A stretch of DNA of 64,000 nucleotides from Bacillota bacterium (GTDB taxonomy: Bacteria > Bacillota > Clostridia > Clostridiales > Clostridiaceae), in the NCBI GenBank assembly GCA_021781745.1, contig JAJXWH010000025.1, positions 16,269 through 80,268 of the forward strand, in the 5' to 3' direction. Below the pieces are notes generated by a model. That model was not told where the DNA came from. It worked only from the letters and a program-made list of their open reading frames with translations, and ran no database searches. Every line of letters starts with the position of its first letter. The stretch's first letter is position 1. Below are positions 9,945-21,066 of the stretch, piece after piece. The translations under genes were made by a program, and so were the position numbers.

Positions 9945-9975
9945 AAAACCTGTATGATATAGTACAGGTTTTCGT
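9945..9975 (+). terminator. Rho-independent terminator after the GGDEF gene
   Basis: AAAACCTGTA pairs with TACAGGTTTT across an 8-base loop. The T run is short, being part of the stem. Confidence 0.65.
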
Positions 9976-10376
9976 ATGTTCATTTGAGAAAGGGAGTAAA
10001 TGAACATAAAATAATGTGGGTTTATAAAACTTTACAGCAATATACTGTAAAGTATATGGGCATAAATTCTATTACTAAATTTATTATATAATAAACTAAT
10101 GAAAAAACAAATAATTTTTTATATTCCGACATTAAAAACTAAAATATTATTGAGAAATTTTGTCAAAACAAACAAAAATTTTATTTTATAAAATAAATTC
10201 ATAAAATAAAAACTATATAATATATTTTGTTATGATAAAATCATATATTGGTAAAGTTAAATATATACTTTAAAGTTTGAATCTTATAGGTATGTTAAAA
10301 TTAACTTCTAACAGTAGACAAGAATTATATATTACAATTAGCATAAAAAATAAGAATTATGTACAGGAGAAAAAGT
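9976..10376. other. Intergenic stretch, about 400 bases, no gene seen
   Basis: Very AT-rich. I see one perfect 9-base inverted repeat, ACTTTACAG/CTGTAAAGT at 10029-10053, which could be an operator or hairpin. There are no convincing ORFs or RNA motifs. The promoter of the following small gene is presumably here. Confidence 0.5.
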
Positions 10377-10574
10377 ATGATTAAAATTTATAAAGAAGAT
10401 TTATTAAAAAATACAATAGAATATGAAGAATACTCAGAAAATGTTTATAAACTTACACCAGAGGAATTAAGAAAAGAAGGACTATTGCAGTGTGGAGGAT
10501 GCTGCTTAAAAGGAGATACAAAAAAAAGTAAATGTGATAAATGTAAGGACAAAAATAGCTGCAAAAAGAAATAG
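10377..10574 (+). CDS. Small Cys-rich protein of unknown function
   Basis: A 65-residue protein starting MIKIYKEDLL. The ATG at 10377 is chosen over one at 10359 because CAGGAGAA sits 8 bases before it. The C-terminus holds CGGCC, then CDKCKD and a further C within a Lys-rich tail: six cysteines in spacing compatible with metal binding. I do not recognise the family. It stands alone between an AT-rich gap and the next gene, with no terminator in between, so it may be cotranscribed with the following membrane protein. Confidence 0.7.
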   Translation: MIKIYKEDLLKNTIEYEEYSENVYKLTPEELRKEGLLQCGGCCLKGDTKKSKCDKCKDKNSCKKK

Positions 10575-10699
10575 CTTTAGATTTATGTTTTTATTAATAT
10601 AAATATAAGAAATATATTGTAGATTTATGAAAAGGAATAATATATAATAAATATGTTTATTATTTTGCAGTAAATTAAAAAGAGTTGGAGGGGCCATCT

Positions 10700-11521
10700 T
10701 TGGGAAAACCAAGTATTTTTAGTAGAGAATATCAAAAGAAAATGAGGAGAAGAAGAAGAAACATTTTAGTAACTTCAATTGTTGTAATTTTAGTAATATC
10801 AGCATTAGCAATTAAGGTTATATACTATCCTATCGATTTTTCGAATATTAAGAAGAATATACAAGCCTGGATTGATAGTGATAATACTGCTATTTCAGAG
10901 AAAAGTGAAGTTGAACAAAAGGAATCTGTTAATGACGGAACTATAAATAAAGAAGAAGCAAAAGAAGAGTCGCAAAAGCCTGCAGAAGAATATCTAAATA
11001 TTACATTAGCAAGTGGAAATGCTGCAAAAGCGATTTATATAAATGATACTAATAGTGGAAAGATATTTAAAACTTTGGATAGTCCTGATAAAGACGTAAG
11101 CTTTGATATTAGTCCCTCAGGAAAACAAATGATTATAGAAGATAAAAACTCAGTAATTACATTATATAATGTAGATGATGGTACTAATAAAATAGTATCA
11201 AAGGATCAATACGTTTCTACTAGCGGGAGTGTTTTTACAAAAGAAGCTACTATGCAAACTCAACTACAATATTTATGGAATGCAAATCCTAAATTTATAA
11301 ATGAAGACAATATGATTTTTGTAAGTAATAGGCCGTATTTTGGAAGTTCCGCTACAAAACAATATTTGTGGATGACTAATGTTAAAACTAATGAAGATAA
11401 AATATTTTGGGAATTATCAGGTACAAATATACAAATCGGAACTAGAGAAGAAAAAGGAATAAAAGTTACTGTTGATGGTAAGATATATTATATAGATGTA
11501 AATGGAAATTATATTCAATAA
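10700..11521 (+). CDS. Membrane-anchored protein with TolB/propeller-like outer domain, unknown function
   Basis: A 273-residue protein. I place the start at TTG 10700 because GGAGGGG lies 7 bases upstream; reading from an earlier in-frame TTG at 10685 would put the ribosome site inside the gene. A basic stretch (KMRRRRRN) precedes one transmembrane segment at about residues 24-44, followed by a Glu/Lys-rich linker and a C-terminal domain with short strand repeats such as [15 protein letters not shown] and [11 protein letters not shown], like part of a beta-propeller. The topology is probably N-in with the domain outside. It lies directly upstream of tig, but I infer no functional link. Confidence 0.75.
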   Translation: MGKPSIFSREYQKKMRRRRRNILVTSIVVILVISALAIKVIYYPIDFSNIKKNIQAWIDSDNTAISEKSEVEQKESVNDGTINKEEAKEESQKPAEEYLNITLASGNAAKAIYINDTNSGKIFKTLDSPDKDVSFDISPSGKQMIIEDKNSVITLYNVDDGTNKIVSKDQYVSTSGSVFTKEATMQTQLQYLWNANPKFINEDNMIFVSNRPYFGSSATKQYLWMTNVKTNEDKIFWELSGTNIQIGTREEKGIKVTVDGKIYYIDVNGNYIQ

Positions 11522-11616
11522 AGATAATAATAATAAATTATTTGATAAGATTTAAAGGTTTATGGTATAATGACTTAGTTAAATTAGATGCACACTATTT
11601 AGGAGGAAAGAATAAA

Positions 11617-12900
11617 ATGAAAGCTAAAGTGGAAAAAATGGAAACGAATGTTATTAAATTAGAGATAAGGGTTGAAGCTGAAAAATTTGATGCGGCATTA
11701 TCAAAAGCTTATAATAAGAATAAGAGCAGATATAATATACCAGGATTCAGAAAAGGAAAAGTTCCGATGGCAATGGTTAAAAAATTCTATGGAGTAGAAG
11801 TTTTCTATGATGATGCTGTTAACATTGCAATTGAAGAATCATATCCAGAAGCACTAAATACTGAAAATATCAGACCAGTAGACTACCCGCAAATTGATGT
11901 AGTAGAATTAGGAGAAGGTAAAGAATTAGTTTATACTGCAACAGTTACTACTTATCCTGAAATAGAATTAGGTGAATATAAAGGTTTAGATATAAAGAAA
12001 CCTGTTTATGAAGTTGAAGCTAGTGAAATAGATAAGCAAATAAAAGATATGCAAGAAAAAAATGCTAGAATAGAAACTAAAAAAGAAGGAAATATTGAAA
12101 AAGGTGATATAGCTGTTATTGACTTTAAAGGATACATAGATGGAGCTCCATTTGAAGGCGGAGAAGGAAGTGATTATTCTTTAGAAATCGGTTCAGGTAC
12201 TTTCATTGATAACTTTGAAGATCAGTTAATTGGTTTAACTGTAGGGGATAAAAAAGAAGTAAATGTTACTTTCCCAGAAGCTTATGGAAAAGAAGATTTA
12301 AATGGAAAGCCTGCAATGTTTGAAGTTGAAATAAAGGCTATCAAAGTTAAAGAATTGCCAGAATTAGATGATGAATTTGCTAAAGATGTTTCTGCAGTTG
12401 ATTCTTTTGAAGAGTTAAAAGAAAATCTTAAAAAGACATTAGAAAAAAATAATGATGAAAAAGCTGAAAGAGAATTTGAAGAAGCTGTTATTGCTGCTGT
12501 AATTGAAAACTCTAAAATGGATATTCCTGAGGTAATGGTAGATAAAGAAATTGATTCTATGATGCAAGATCTTGAACAAAGGTTAAAATATCAAGGGTTA
12601 AGCTTAGATCAATACATGGAATTCACAGGTAACACAACTGAAAAAATGAGAGATTTCATGAAAGAAAATGCTGAAAGAAAAGTTAAAGCAGATTTAGTTC
12701 TTGAAGCAATAGCTAAAGCAGAAGATATAAAGGCTACTGAAGAAGAAATAAACGCGAGAGCTTTAGAACTTGGAAAAATATATGGACCTAAAGATCCAGA
12801 AAAAATGGCTAGAATTTTAGCTAAATCTCAAAAGAATATGATTGAAAAAGATATAGTTTTAGAGAATACTCTTAAATTTATAAAAGAAAATTGCAAATAA
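11617..12900 (+). CDS. tig: Trigger factor
   Basis: A 427-residue ribosome-associated chaperone and peptidyl-prolyl isomerase. The ribosome-docking signature PGFRKGKVP is present near residue 43, followed by the FKBP-like domain ([29 protein letters not shown]) and a long helical C-terminal domain. The ATG at 11617 follows AGGAGGAAAG; an upstream in-frame ATG at 11542 would extend the protein by 25 residues that do not fit the family. It is immediately followed by clpP and clpX, the common tig-clpP-clpX order of firmicutes, linking nascent-chain folding with degradation. Confidence 0.97.
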   Translation: MKAKVEKMETNVIKLEIRVEAEKFDAALSKAYNKNKSRYNIPGFRKGKVPMAMVKKFYGVEVFYDDAVNIAIEESYPEALNTENIRPVDYPQIDVVELGEGKELVYTATVTTYPEIELGEYKGLDIKKPVYEVEASEIDKQIKDMQEKNARIETKKEGNIEKGDIAVIDFKGYIDGAPFEGGEGSDYSLEIGSGTFIDNFEDQLIGLTVGDKKEVNVTFPEAYGKEDLNGKPAMFEVEIKAIKVKELPELDDEFAKDVSAVDSFEELKENLKKTLEKNNDEKAEREFEEAVIAAVIENSKMDIPEVMVDKEIDSMMQDLEQRLKYQGLSLDQYMEFTGNTTEKMRDFMKENAERKVKADLVLEAIAKAEDIKATEEEINARALELGKIYGPKDPEKMARILAKSQKNMIEKDIVLENTLKFIKENCK

Positions 12901-12941
12901 TTTATTTTGAGATATAATATAAAATAAGTATATGAATTAAT

Positions 12942-12977
12942 AATTGCCAGGATAAAAAAATTTCTGGCAATTTATTC
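12942..12977 (+). terminator. Hairpin after tig, weak terminator or processing site
   Basis: AATTGCCAG pairs with CTGGCAATT across a 13-base loop, followed only by TATTC. The poor T run suggests partial read-through into clpP. Confidence 0.5.
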
Positions 12978-13055
12978 AAATACTAATTAACAAACTAATA
13001 AAATAACGATATAATTAAAATTAGGAAAAAGTATAAGAGTTAAAGGAGGATTTAC

Positions 13056-13655
13056 ATGGGATTAATTCCAATGGTCGTAGAGCAAACAAGTAGAGGAGAA
13101 CGCTCCTATGATATATTTTCTAGATTGTTAAAAGAAAGAATAATTATGTTAAGTGGTGAAGTTAATGATGATAGTGCTAATTTAATAGTGGCACAATTAA
13201 TCTTTTTAGAAAGTGAAGATCCTGATAAGGATATCTATTTATATATAAATAGTCCAGGAGGATCAATAACGGCTGGAAATGCAATTTATGATACTATGCA
13301 ATATATAAAATGTGATGTTTCAACAATATGCATTGGCATGGCAGCTTCTATGGGAGCGTTTTTACTTTCATCTGGAGCAAAAGGAAAAAGATTTGCACTT
13401 CCAAATGCTGAAGTTATGATACACCAACCATTAGGCGGGTTCCAAGGTCAAGCAACAGATTTTGAAATTCATGCAAAGAGAATATTAAAAATGAAAGATA
13501 CTTTAAATAGAATTTTAAGTGAGAATACAGGTAAGCCTTTAGAAACAATTAAAGCAGATGTTGAAAGAGATAATTTCATGACTGCTGAAGAAGCTAAAGC
13601 TTATGGATTAATAGATGACGTAATAACTAATCATAAAATAGGAAAAGATAAATAA
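13056..13655 (+). CDS. clpP: ATP-dependent Clp protease proteolytic subunit
   Basis: A 199-residue serine protease that forms the two-heptamer barrel served by ClpX and ClpC. The catalytic serine is Ser98 in [11 protein letters not shown] and the histidine lies in MIHQPLGG. Hallmark strands [12 protein letters not shown] and the handle region [13 protein letters not shown] are present. AAAGGAGG precedes the ATG. clpX follows after 39 bases, so the two subunits of ClpXP are made together. No CtsR box is obvious upstream. Confidence 0.98.
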   Translation: MGLIPMVVEQTSRGERSYDIFSRLLKERIIMLSGEVNDDSANLIVAQLIFLESEDPDKDIYLYINSPGGSITAGNAIYDTMQYIKCDVSTICIGMAASMGAFLLSSGAKGKRFALPNAEVMIHQPLGGFQGQATDFEIHAKRILKMKDTLNRILSENTGKPLETIKADVERDNFMTAEEAKAYGLIDDVITNHKIGKDK

Positions 13656-13694
13656 GACTAAAGTTTTGATTTATTGATTAAGTGAGGTGAGTAT

Positions 13695-14984
13695 ATGGCT
13701 AAGTATGATGAAAAGAAACAGTTAAAGTGTTCTTTTTGTGGTAAGACCCAAGAGCAAGTAAAAAGATTGATTGCAGGGCCAGGAGTATATATTTGTGATG
13801 AATGTATTGATTTATGTTCTGAAATTATTGCAGATGAATTCCAAGAAACTGTTGATTTTGATCCTAAAAGTGTCCCAAAACCAAATGAAATTAAAGAATA
13901 TTTAGATTCTTATGTTATTGGGCAAGAAAGAGCAAAAAAATCTTTAGCAGTTGCAGTTTATAATCATTATAAAAGAATTAATACTAATAAAGAAGATATA
14001 GATGTTGAATTGTCTAAGAGCAATATTTTATTACTAGGTCCAACAGGTTCGGGTAAAACATTACTTGCTCAAACTTTAGCAAGATTTTTAAACGTACCTT
14101 TTGCAATAGCGGATGCTACAACATTAACTGAAGCAGGGTATGTTGGAGAAGATGTAGAAAATATTCTTCTTAAATTAATACAAAATGCTGATTATGATGT
14201 TGAGAAAGCTGAAAGAGGAATAATATATATTGATGAAATAGATAAGATTGCAAGAAAATCTGAAAATCCATCTATTACTCGTGATGTATCAGGCGAAGGT
14301 GTTCAGCAAGCGCTATTAAAAATATTAGAGGGAACAGTTGCCTCAGTTCCGCCTCAAGGTGGAAGAAAGCATCCTCATCAAGAATTCATACAAATAAATA
14401 CTTCTAATATATTATTTATTTGTGGTGGAGCTTTTGATGGAGTAGATAAAATAATTGAAAATAGAACAAGAAAAAGTTCAATGGGATTTGGCGCAAAAAT
14501 CCAAGCTAAGAACGAAAAAGATGTTGGAAGCTTGCTTAAAGAAATTATGCCTGCAGATCTATTGAAATTTGGTTTGATTCCAGAATTTGTTGGAAGGCTT
14601 CCAATACTTGTTACATTAGAATCTTTAGATAAAGATGCATTAATTCAAATTTTAACTAAACCTAAAAACGCTCTTGTAAAGCAATATAAGAAATTATTTG
14701 AGCTTGATGATGTTAAATTAGAATTTGATGATAATTCTTTAAATGCAATTGCAGAAGAGGCTATAAGCAGAGAAACAGGTGCTAGAGGACTAAGAGCCAT
14801 TATAGAAGATATTATGAATGAAGTTATGTATGAAATACCTTCTGATAATAGAATAACAAAGGTTACTATAACTGAAGATGCTATTAAAGATAAAAAAGCG
14901 CCTAAGATTGAAAGAGTAGAAGAAGGTAAAATTCGACCTACTTTAGTTAAAGCTAGACCTAAAAAAGATATAGAATCAGCATAA
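13695..14984 (+). CDS. clpX: ATP-dependent Clp protease ATPase subunit ClpX
   Basis: A 429-residue AAA+ unfoldase that feeds substrates to ClpP. An N-terminal four-cysteine zinc-binding domain (CSFCG...CDECIDLC) is followed by Walker [11 protein letters not shown], the pore loop region AGYVGEDVE, Walker [10 protein letters not shown], and the arginine finger and sensor region [10 protein letters not shown]. The ClpP-docking loop is seen as [10 protein letters not shown] context with an IGF-like SSMGFGAKI. The ribosome site is GTGAGGTGAG. A terminator follows. Confidence 0.98.
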   Translation: MAKYDEKKQLKCSFCGKTQEQVKRLIAGPGVYICDECIDLCSEIIADEFQETVDFDPKSVPKPNEIKEYLDSYVIGQERAKKSLAVAVYNHYKRINTNKEDIDVELSKSNILLLGPTGSGKTLLAQTLARFLNVPFAIADATTLTEAGYVGEDVENILLKLIQNADYDVEKAERGIIYIDEIDKIARKSENPSITRDVSGEGVQQALLKILEGTVASVPPQGGRKHPHQEFIQINTSNILFICGGAFDGVDKIIENRTRKSSMGFGAKIQAKNEKDVGSLLKEIMPADLLKFGLIPEFVGRLPILVTLESLDKDALIQILTKPKNALVKQYKKLFELDDVKLEFDDNSLNAIAEEAISRETGARGLRAIIEDIMNEVMYEIPSDNRITKVTITEDAIKDKKAPKIERVEEGKIRPTLVKARPKKDIESA

Positions 14985-15003
14985 TTTTTATAAATTCAAA
15001 ACA

Positions 15004-15036
15004 AGCCAGCATATGATTTCATGCTGGTTTATTTTA
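15004..15036 (+). terminator. Rho-independent terminator after clpX
   Basis: AGCCAGCAT pairs with ATGCTGGTT-type sequence across an 8-base loop, followed by TTTATTTTAT. Confidence 0.75.
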
Positions 15037-15296
15037 TGTGTTTACTAATAAAATTGCAAGAACAAATATATTATCAACTTGATAGCACAAATGAATAGCA
15101 TTCTGTAATTGAATTCTAGATTTTACAAAATAATATGGTTATTCTTAAATATATTTATAAATCAAGAATATATTTGCAATATTAAGCAAATAATACTATT
15201 AGCAATAATAAAAGGAGGATAAATATATTTACGATTAGTGTAATAAATCATGAAAAATAGATGGTTTATTATTAAATGTAAATATATTATAAAGAT

Positions 15297-16967
15297 ATGG
15301 CAAATATATTAATGATTTTTCAAATAATAGTTCTAATACTTATGGTTTATGTTATGTGTAATGCAATAAACAAACCCCAAAGAAATAGAGAGATTGTAAT
15401 TGATAGAGAAAGTACTAAAGAGTTGAATAATTTGAATAAACTAAGGCAGATAAGCCTATCAAAGCCTTTAACAGAAAAGAGCAGACCTTCAACATTTGAT
15501 GAAATAATAGGTCAAGAAAAGGGGATAAAAGCTTTGAAGGCAGCTTTATGTGGACCTAATCCTCAACATGTCATAATTTATGGTCCTCCAGGAGTGGGTA
15601 AAACTGCAGCTGCGCGATTAGTATTAGAAGAAGCACGCAAATCAACTCTATCACCATTTACAGAAAAATCAAAGTTTGTTGAAATAGATGCAACTACTTT
15701 GAGATTCGATGAAAGAGGAATAGCTGATCCACTTATCGGATCAGTTCATGATCCAATATATCAAGGAGCTGGTTCGCTGGGTATTGCTGGAATTCCTCAA
15801 CCAAAACCTGGTGCAGTAACTAAGGCTCATGGTGGAATACTGTTTTTAGATGAAATTGGAGAACTTCATCCAATTGAATTAAATAAACTCTTAAAAGTAC
15901 TAGAAGATAGAAAAGTATTTTTAGATAGTTCGTATTATAGTTCTGAGGATGCAAATATGCCTAAATACATAAAGGAAGTATTTGAGAATGGTCTTCCTGC
16001 AGATTTTAGATTAATTGGAGCAACAACAAGGTCACCTGAAGAGATAATACCAGCAATAAGATCTAGGTGTGTAGAAATATTTTTTAGGGCATTGTCACCT
16101 GAAGAAATAGAAAAAATTGCAGAAAATTGTGTTAATAAGGTTGGACTTGAAATTACAGATGATGGAATTAGGGAAGTAAGTAAATATTGTACTAATGGTA
16201 GAGAAGTATTAAATTTAATTCAATTGGCTTCAGGGATTGCAATAAATGAAAAAAGGAAGGAAATAATATTAGAAGATATTAAATGGGTATTAGAAAACGG
16301 GCAGTACAATAAGATTGTTGATAATAAAATCCCGGTTAAATCAAAGGTGGGAGTTGTAAATGGATTAGCGGTATATGGCGCAAATATTGGTATGTTAATG
16401 CCCCTTGAAGTTAGTTGTAAGAGAGTTACGGAAAGAAGAGGAGAGCTTAAGGTAACAGGGATAGTTGAGGAAGAAGAAATTACTACTAATAATAAGAAGA
16501 TAAAGATGAAAAGTACAGCTTATGCATCAGTACAAAATGTACTTACCGTTTTAGATAATCTATTTGATTTATGCAGTGATAATTATGATATACATGTTAA
16601 TATACCTGGAGGTATGCCAGTTGATGGCCCATCAGCAGGGATAAGTATAGCAACTGCAATATACAGTGCAATAACAAAGCAGAAAGTAAATAGATTTGTT
16701 GCAATGACTGGTGAGATAAGTATATTAGGAGCTGTTAAAGCTATAGGAGGCGTAAAAGCAAAGATAACTGCAGCTTTTAAAGCAGGTGCACAAAAAGTAA
16801 TTATTCCGCAAGATAATTATGATGAAAGCTTAAATGAACTATGTGAAATAAATATAATTCCAGTATCAAATTTTAGAGAGGTAATAAAAATTGCTCTTGA
16901 AGACAAGGAAATTACTTGCGAAAATGATAGAGAAATATTATCAGCCGAAGGTAATATAAATTTATAA
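15297..16967 (+). CDS. lonB: LonB-type ATP-dependent protease (sporulation Lon paralogue)
   Basis: A 556-residue membrane-anchored Lon-family protease. The N-terminus has one hydrophobic segment (about residues 4-22), then an AAA+ module with Walker [10 protein letters not shown] and Walker B GGILFLDEIGEL, then the S16 protease domain with catalytic serine in MPVDGPSAG and the lysine in GAVKAIGGVKAK. It lacks the long Lon N-terminal domain, as in B. subtilis LonB, a forespore protein. The ATG at 15297 is the first possible start after an in-frame stop, yet its ribosome site is poor, while a strong AAAGGAGGAT at about 15211 leads only to a short stop-bounded frame. lonA follows 400 bases on. 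Confidence 0.93.
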   Translation: MANILMIFQIIVLILMVYVMCNAINKPQRNREIVIDRESTKELNNLNKLRQISLSKPLTEKSRPSTFDEIIGQEKGIKALKAALCGPNPQHVIIYGPPGVGKTAAARLVLEEARKSTLSPFTEKSKFVEIDATTLRFDERGIADPLIGSVHDPIYQGAGSLGIAGIPQPKPGAVTKAHGGILFLDEIGELHPIELNKLLKVLEDRKVFLDSSYYSSEDANMPKYIKEVFENGLPADFRLIGATTRSPEEIIPAIRSRCVEIFFRALSPEEIEKIAENCVNKVGLEITDDGIREVSKYCTNGREVLNLIQLASGIAINEKRKEIILEDIKWVLENGQYNKIVDNKIPVKSKVGVVNGLAVYGANIGMLMPLEVSCKRVTERRGELKVTGIVEEEEITTNNKKIKMKSTAYASVQNVLTVLDNLFDLCSDNYDIHVNIPGGMPVDGPSAGISIATAIYSAITKQKVNRFVAMTGEISILGAVKAIGGVKAKITAAFKAGAQKVIIPQDNYDESLNELCEINIIPVSNFREVIKIALEDKEITCENDREILSAEGNINL

Positions 16968-17034
16968 AATTCATTCACTTAATTTAAAGGTATTCTAAAA
17001 TTAATATAATATACTATTAATGTATATTATATAT

Positions 17035-17106
17035 TAAGGCACAATCAAAAAAATGATAGACTAGTATGCTTGCATCTTTGGTCTATTATTTTTTTCATAT
17101 GCCTAA
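17035..17106. mobile_element. GGCAC-ended palindromic element, copy A (minimal, 66 bases)
   Basis: The element 17038-17103 begins GGCACAATC and ends ATGCC, with near-perfect inverted arms of about 22 bases (AAAAAAATGATAGAC against GTCTATTATTTTTTT). It is flanked on both sides by TAA (17035-17037 and 17104-17106), a probable 3-base target duplication. Its loop (TATGCTTGCAT...CTTTGGTCTATT) equals the two ends of copy C at 25105-25260 joined at GCAT, so A looks like an internal deletion form. It codes for nothing. Confidence 0.75.
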
Positions 17107-17371
17107 TTTCTTTTATTTTACACCTTTTCTTTTGCTAATTAATATATATATGTTATAATAGATAAACTAAGTATAATTATCAATAAGAAACTCAAATTGA
17201 AACGCATGACAAAAATATTAAAAACGAAATTTTTTTGTTTTACTTATTATGTAATAAACATAATATAATAGTAAGTTTTTATATGAGCAATCATTGAAAA
17301 AATTATATATTATGTGTATACTAGATAAGTCAAATAAATAATGTGATTATGATGTGGGGGGAAATAGTACT

Positions 17372-19702
17372 ATGAAAAAGTTATATACAATTCCACTAAT
17401 TCCTTTACGAGGATTGACTGTTTTTCCTAATGTAGTTGTACATTTTGATGTGGGAAGAGAAAAATCTATTGCAGCTATTGAACAGGCTATGTTAGATGAG
17501 CAAGAAATATTTCTTGTAGGCCAAAAAAATTCAGCTATAGAAGAACCTAATCAAGATGAAATCTATTCAATTGGAACTATATGTAGAATAAAACAAATAT
17601 TAAAAATGTCAGATAATACTATTAGAGTTCTTGTTGAAGGACAAGAAAGAGGTAAAATAGTTGAATATATAGAGGAAGAAGAAAATTATATAAAAGTTTC
17701 AGTGGAAAAATTAGATGATGAAGTTGTTAATAATGAAGAGTTGGATGCTTATATAAAATATTTGAATAAGGAATTTACAAGTCTGCTAAAGCTTAGTGAA
17801 GATAATTATGGAGAATCTATTAAAACGATTGATCTTTCAGAAAAGCCAAGTCAATTTGTAGATATGGTTGCTTCTTATGCCATAACTGATGAGAAGTTAA
17901 AGCAAGAGATATTAGAAACTATAGATTTGACAAAAAGGATAGAAAAAGTCTTAGAACGAGTTAAAATAGAGATCTCTATAGCAAAAATACAGCGTAAGAT
18001 AGCTAATAAAGTAAAAAATACTGTGGCTAAAGAGCAAAAGGAATTTTACCTTAGAGAACAGTTAAGAGCCATTCAAGAGGAATTAGGCGAAGATGATCAA
18101 GATAAAAAAGAAATAGAAAAATATGAGGAAAGAATTTCGAAAGCAAAACTTACTAAAGAGGTTAAGGATAAAGTTAATTACGAATTATCCAGACTTAAAA
18201 CTATGAGTCCTACTTCATCAGAAGGTAATGTGGTTAAAGCTTATTTGGACTGGGTTTTAGATGTATCTTGGGGCAAGTACACTAAAGAAAGTATTAATGT
18301 TACTAAGGCAAGGGAAGTTTTAGATAAAGAACATTATGGCTTAGAAGATGTTAAAGATAGAATTATTGAATATTTAGCAGTAAAACAATTTAGTAAGTCT
18401 CAAAAAGGACCAATTCTTTGCTTAGTAGGTCCTCCGGGAGTGGGAAAAACATCTATAGCAAAATCTATAGCTAATGCTATCAATAGAAAGTATACAAGGA
18501 TATCTCTTGGTGGAATGAAGGATGAAGCAGAAATTAGAGGTCATAGAAAGACATATATTGGTGCTATTCCAGGTAGAATAATCTATGCAATGAAAGAAGC
18601 AAAATCAATGAATCCTCTTATGCTTTTTGATGAAATTGACAAAATTAATTCAAGTTATAAAGGTGACCCATCTGATGCTTTATTAGAGATATTAGATAGT
18701 GAACAGAATAAGGATTTCAGAGATAGCTATTTAGAAGTTCCAATGGATTTATCAAAGGTTATGTTCATAGCAACGGCAAATACTTTAGAAACTATTCCGA
18801 GACCACTTTTAGATAGAATGGAAGTTATTGAAGTATCAGGATATACTTATGAAGAAAAATTTAATATAGCTAAAAATCATTTAATTCCCAAGGTTTTTAA
18901 AGAATTAGATATACCAGAAAACAGCATTAAGATTGAAGATTCGTCTATTAGAGAAGTAATAGAAGGATATACAAGAGAATCAGGCGTGCGGGGATTGGAA
19001 AGAAAAATAAGTTCTCTAATAAGAAAGGCTCTGGCAGAAATGCTAAAACAAGGTAGAAAAGAATTCATAATAAATTATGAAGATGTTCAGGACCTTTTAG
19101 GAAAAAGAACGTTTGATTTTGATAAAATTGACAAAGTGGACAAGGTTGGTGTAGTTACTGGCATGGCGTGGACCGCTTATGGTGGAGATACTTTACCTAT
19201 AGAGGCCATGGTAATGACTGGTTCAGGTAAGTTAGAGCTTACAGGCAAACTTGGCGATGTTATGAGAGAGTCTGCAAAAACTGCTTATAGTTATGTTAGA
19301 GCTAATGCTATAAAGTATGGAATAAATGAAACTTTTTATAAGGAAAAAGATATTCATATCCATGCCCCAGAAGGTGCTGTTCCTAAAGATGGTCCTTCAG
19401 CAGGAGTTACAATGGTTACAGCCCTTGTATCAGCCTTATCAGGTAAGAAAGTTAAGCATAACGTAGCAATGACTGGCGAAGTAACATTAACAGGAAGAGT
19501 ACTTCCAATTGGTGGTTTAAAAGAAAAATCTTTAGCAGCATTCAGGGCTGGAGTAGATACAATAATAATTCCAAAGGAAAATGAGAAAGATATAGATAAG
19601 ATACCGAATTCAATTAGAAATAGTTTGAATATTATTTCTGCTAAAGAAGTAAATGAGGTATTGAAAAATGCACTAATTGGAGAGGATACTAATGAGAATT
19701 AA
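17372..19702 (+). CDS. lon: ATP-dependent protease Lon (LonA)
   Basis: A 776-residue cytosolic Lon protease. The N-terminal substrate-binding LON domain ([20 protein letters not shown]) is followed by a coiled-coil segment, the AAA+ module with Walker [10 protein letters not shown] and Walker [10 protein letters not shown], and the S16 domain with catalytic serine in PKDGPSAG and the lysine in [17 protein letters not shown] 17372 is chosen with GGGGGGAA 8 bases before it; a GTG at 17354 would place the ribosome site inside. The end overlaps the engB start by 11 bases, a common lon-engB coupling in firmicutes. Confidence 0.98.
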   Translation: MKKLYTIPLIPLRGLTVFPNVVVHFDVGREKSIAAIEQAMLDEQEIFLVGQKNSAIEEPNQDEIYSIGTICRIKQILKMSDNTIRVLVEGQERGKIVEYIEEEENYIKVSVEKLDDEVVNNEELDAYIKYLNKEFTSLLKLSEDNYGESIKTIDLSEKPSQFVDMVASYAITDEKLKQEILETIDLTKRIEKVLERVKIEISIAKIQRKIANKVKNTVAKEQKEFYLREQLRAIQEELGEDDQDKKEIEKYEERISKAKLTKEVKDKVNYELSRLKTMSPTSSEGNVVKAYLDWVLDVSWGKYTKESINVTKAREVLDKEHYGLEDVKDRIIEYLAVKQFSKSQKGPILCLVGPPGVGKTSIAKSIANAINRKYTRISLGGMKDEAEIRGHRKTYIGAIPGRIIYAMKEAKSMNPLMLFDEIDKINSSYKGDPSDALLEILDSEQNKDFRDSYLEVPMDLSKVMFIATANTLETIPRPLLDRMEVIEVSGYTYEEKFNIAKNHLIPKVFKELDIPENSIKIEDSSIREVIEGYTRESGVRGLERKISSLIRKALAEMLKQGRKEFIINYEDVQDLLGKRTFDFDKIDKVDKVGVVTGMAWTAYGGDTLPIEAMVMTGSGKLELTGKLGDVMRESAKTAYSYVRANAIKYGINETFYKEKDIHIHAPEGAVPKDGPSAGVTMVTALVSALSGKKVKHNVAMTGEVTLTGRVLPIGGLKEKSLAAFRAGVDTIIIPKENEKDIDKIPNSIRNSLNIISAKEVNEVLKNALIGEDTNEN

Positions 19703-20288
19703 AAAATCAGAATTTATTACCTCAGCTGTAAAGAAAAATCAATATCCTATTGATAATAGAGTAGAAATAGCTTTTGTTGGAAGATCAAATGTAGGAAAGA
19801 GTTCTCTAATTAACTCTTTAACTAATAGGAAGAAATTAGCAAAGGTAAGTCAGACTCCTGGTAAAACAAGATTAGTTAACTTTTTTCTTATTAATGATGA
19901 TTTTTATTTGGTTGATTTACCTGGATATGGATATGCGAAAGTTTCACAAGCAGAAAAGGATAGCTGGGGAAAGACTGTTGAGATGTATTTAAATGATAGA
20001 GAGCAATTAAAAAGAGTTGTTTTACTTGTAGACTCAAGACATAAGCCAACAGGTGACGATATAATGATGCATGAATGGATTAAGCATTTTGGTTATGATG
20101 TTATAGTAATTGCTACAAAAAGTGATAAACTTACAAGAAATGAACTTAATAAAAATGAAAAAGTAATACGAGATACACTAAAATTAAATCTAGAAGATAA
20201 ATTATATTTCTTTTCCTCTTTAAATAGAAATGGGAGAGATGAATTAATTGATAATCTATTCCTAGAATTTGCAACGGATTTAGATTAA
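19692..20288 (+). CDS. engB: Ribosome biogenesis GTPase EngB (YsxC/YihA)
   Basis: A 198-residue TRAFAC-class GTPase needed for large ribosomal subunit assembly. G1 [11 protein letters not shown]2/TPGKTR, G3 DLPGYGYAK and G4 TKSDKL are all visible. Start ATG 19692 with GGAGAGG upstream was preferred over a TTG 15 bases earlier. It overlaps the lon stop, so its translation is probably coupled. It is followed by a strong terminator. Confidence 0.97.
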   Translation: MRIKKSEFITSAVKKNQYPIDNRVEIAFVGRSNVGKSSLINSLTNRKKLAKVSQTPGKTRLVNFFLINDDFYLVDLPGYGYAKVSQAEKDSWGKTVEMYLNDREQLKRVVLLVDSRHKPTGDDIMMHEWIKHFGYDVIVIATKSDKLTRNELNKNEKVIRDTLKLNLEDKLYFFSSLNRNGRDELIDNLFLEFATDLD

Positions 20289-20349
20289 TTATTTATCTTG
20301 AAATATATCCTTTTATGATTAAGTCTATTTGAAGAAATAGAAAGAAAAA

Positions 20350-20393
20350 AATAACCCTTCTACAATAAATGTTTTGTAGAAGGGTTATTTTTT
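20350..20393 (+). terminator. Rho-independent terminator after engB
   Basis: A 16-base perfect stem (AATAACCCTTCTACAA against TTGTAGAAGGGTTATT) with an 8-base loop and TTTTG tail. It closes the lon-engB unit. Confidence 0.9.
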
Positions 20394-20543
20394 GTGCATT
20401 TAAGATTGAAATTTCATAGAATTATTATTCAAATATAAGTAATAATTTATAAAAACGGATATTGCAAAAAATTGTGTCAAAAGTTTTTAGTACGAATAAT
20501 ATATAGTATAAAAAAGAAAAAATATTTCCAAGGAGGAATAAAT

Positions 20544-21035
20544 ATGGAGATGAATGATATCCTAAATGGTTTAAATTCATGTGATGATGATTGTAGTGAA
20601 TCTACTAGCAATTGTAGTTGCGGACCAAACTTTGTAGGACCAGGAATCGGAGGATTTCCAGGAGGATTCGGAGGCGCTGGTGGTGGATTCAATAATTGTG
20701 GTTGCGGATTTGGTAGCTGGATTTGGATTTTATTGATATTGTTTTATTGTGGTTGCGGAAGAAATAATAATAGAAGAGGAAATGATTGTTGCTGTGAAAG
20801 AAAAGAATGCTGCTGTGAGAAAAAAGAATGCTGCTGCTGCGGTGGTGGAAGCCCTAGAGGTGGATTATTAAGCAACTGCTCACCATACTTGTTTATATTA
20901 GTAATCCTATTCCTTTGCAATAACAATTTCAATGGTTGCGGTATAGGCGGAGGATGTAATACAGGTTTTGGCGGAGGCTTCGGTGGAGGATTTAATTCTT
21001 GTAATGGCAATTTTGGCTACGGCATAGGTTGCTAA
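20544..21035 (+). CDS. Gly/Cys-rich small protein (chorion-like high-cysteine type)
   Basis: A 163-residue protein of biased composition: Gly-rich runs (GGFPGGFGGAGGG), clusters such as CCCERKECCCEKKECCCC, and two short hydrophobic segments (WIWILLILFYCGCG; YLFILVILFLC). ATG 20544 follows AAGGAGGAATAAAT. Similar clostridial proteins carry the nominal label chorion class high-cysteine protein; no function is established. The paralogue at 21067 shares the KNKCCCEKK-type cluster and a hydrophobic segment. Composition suggests a disulfide-linked surface or spore-coat-type component, which is my inference only. Confidence 0.75.
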   Translation: MEMNDILNGLNSCDDDCSESTSNCSCGPNFVGPGIGGFPGGFGGAGGGFNNCGCGFGSWIWILLILFYCGCGRNNNRRGNDCCCERKECCCEKKECCCCGGGSPRGGLLSNCSPYLFILVILFLCNNNFNGCGIGGGCNTGFGGGFGGGFNSCNGNFGYGIGC

Positions 21036-21066
21036 AATTCTTAATTTTTAGGAAGGAGAGATAAAT

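Noticed and set aside
10029..10053. ACTTTACAG/CTGTAAAGT as a terminator or riboswitch
   Set aside because: There is no T tail and no conserved RNA motif; kept only as an inverted repeat note.
20477..21010. Pro/Gln-rich minus-strand frames opposite the Gly/Cys-rich gene
   Set aside because: They are the reverse reading of Gly-rich codons and have no ribosome site; the plus-strand gene has an excellent one.
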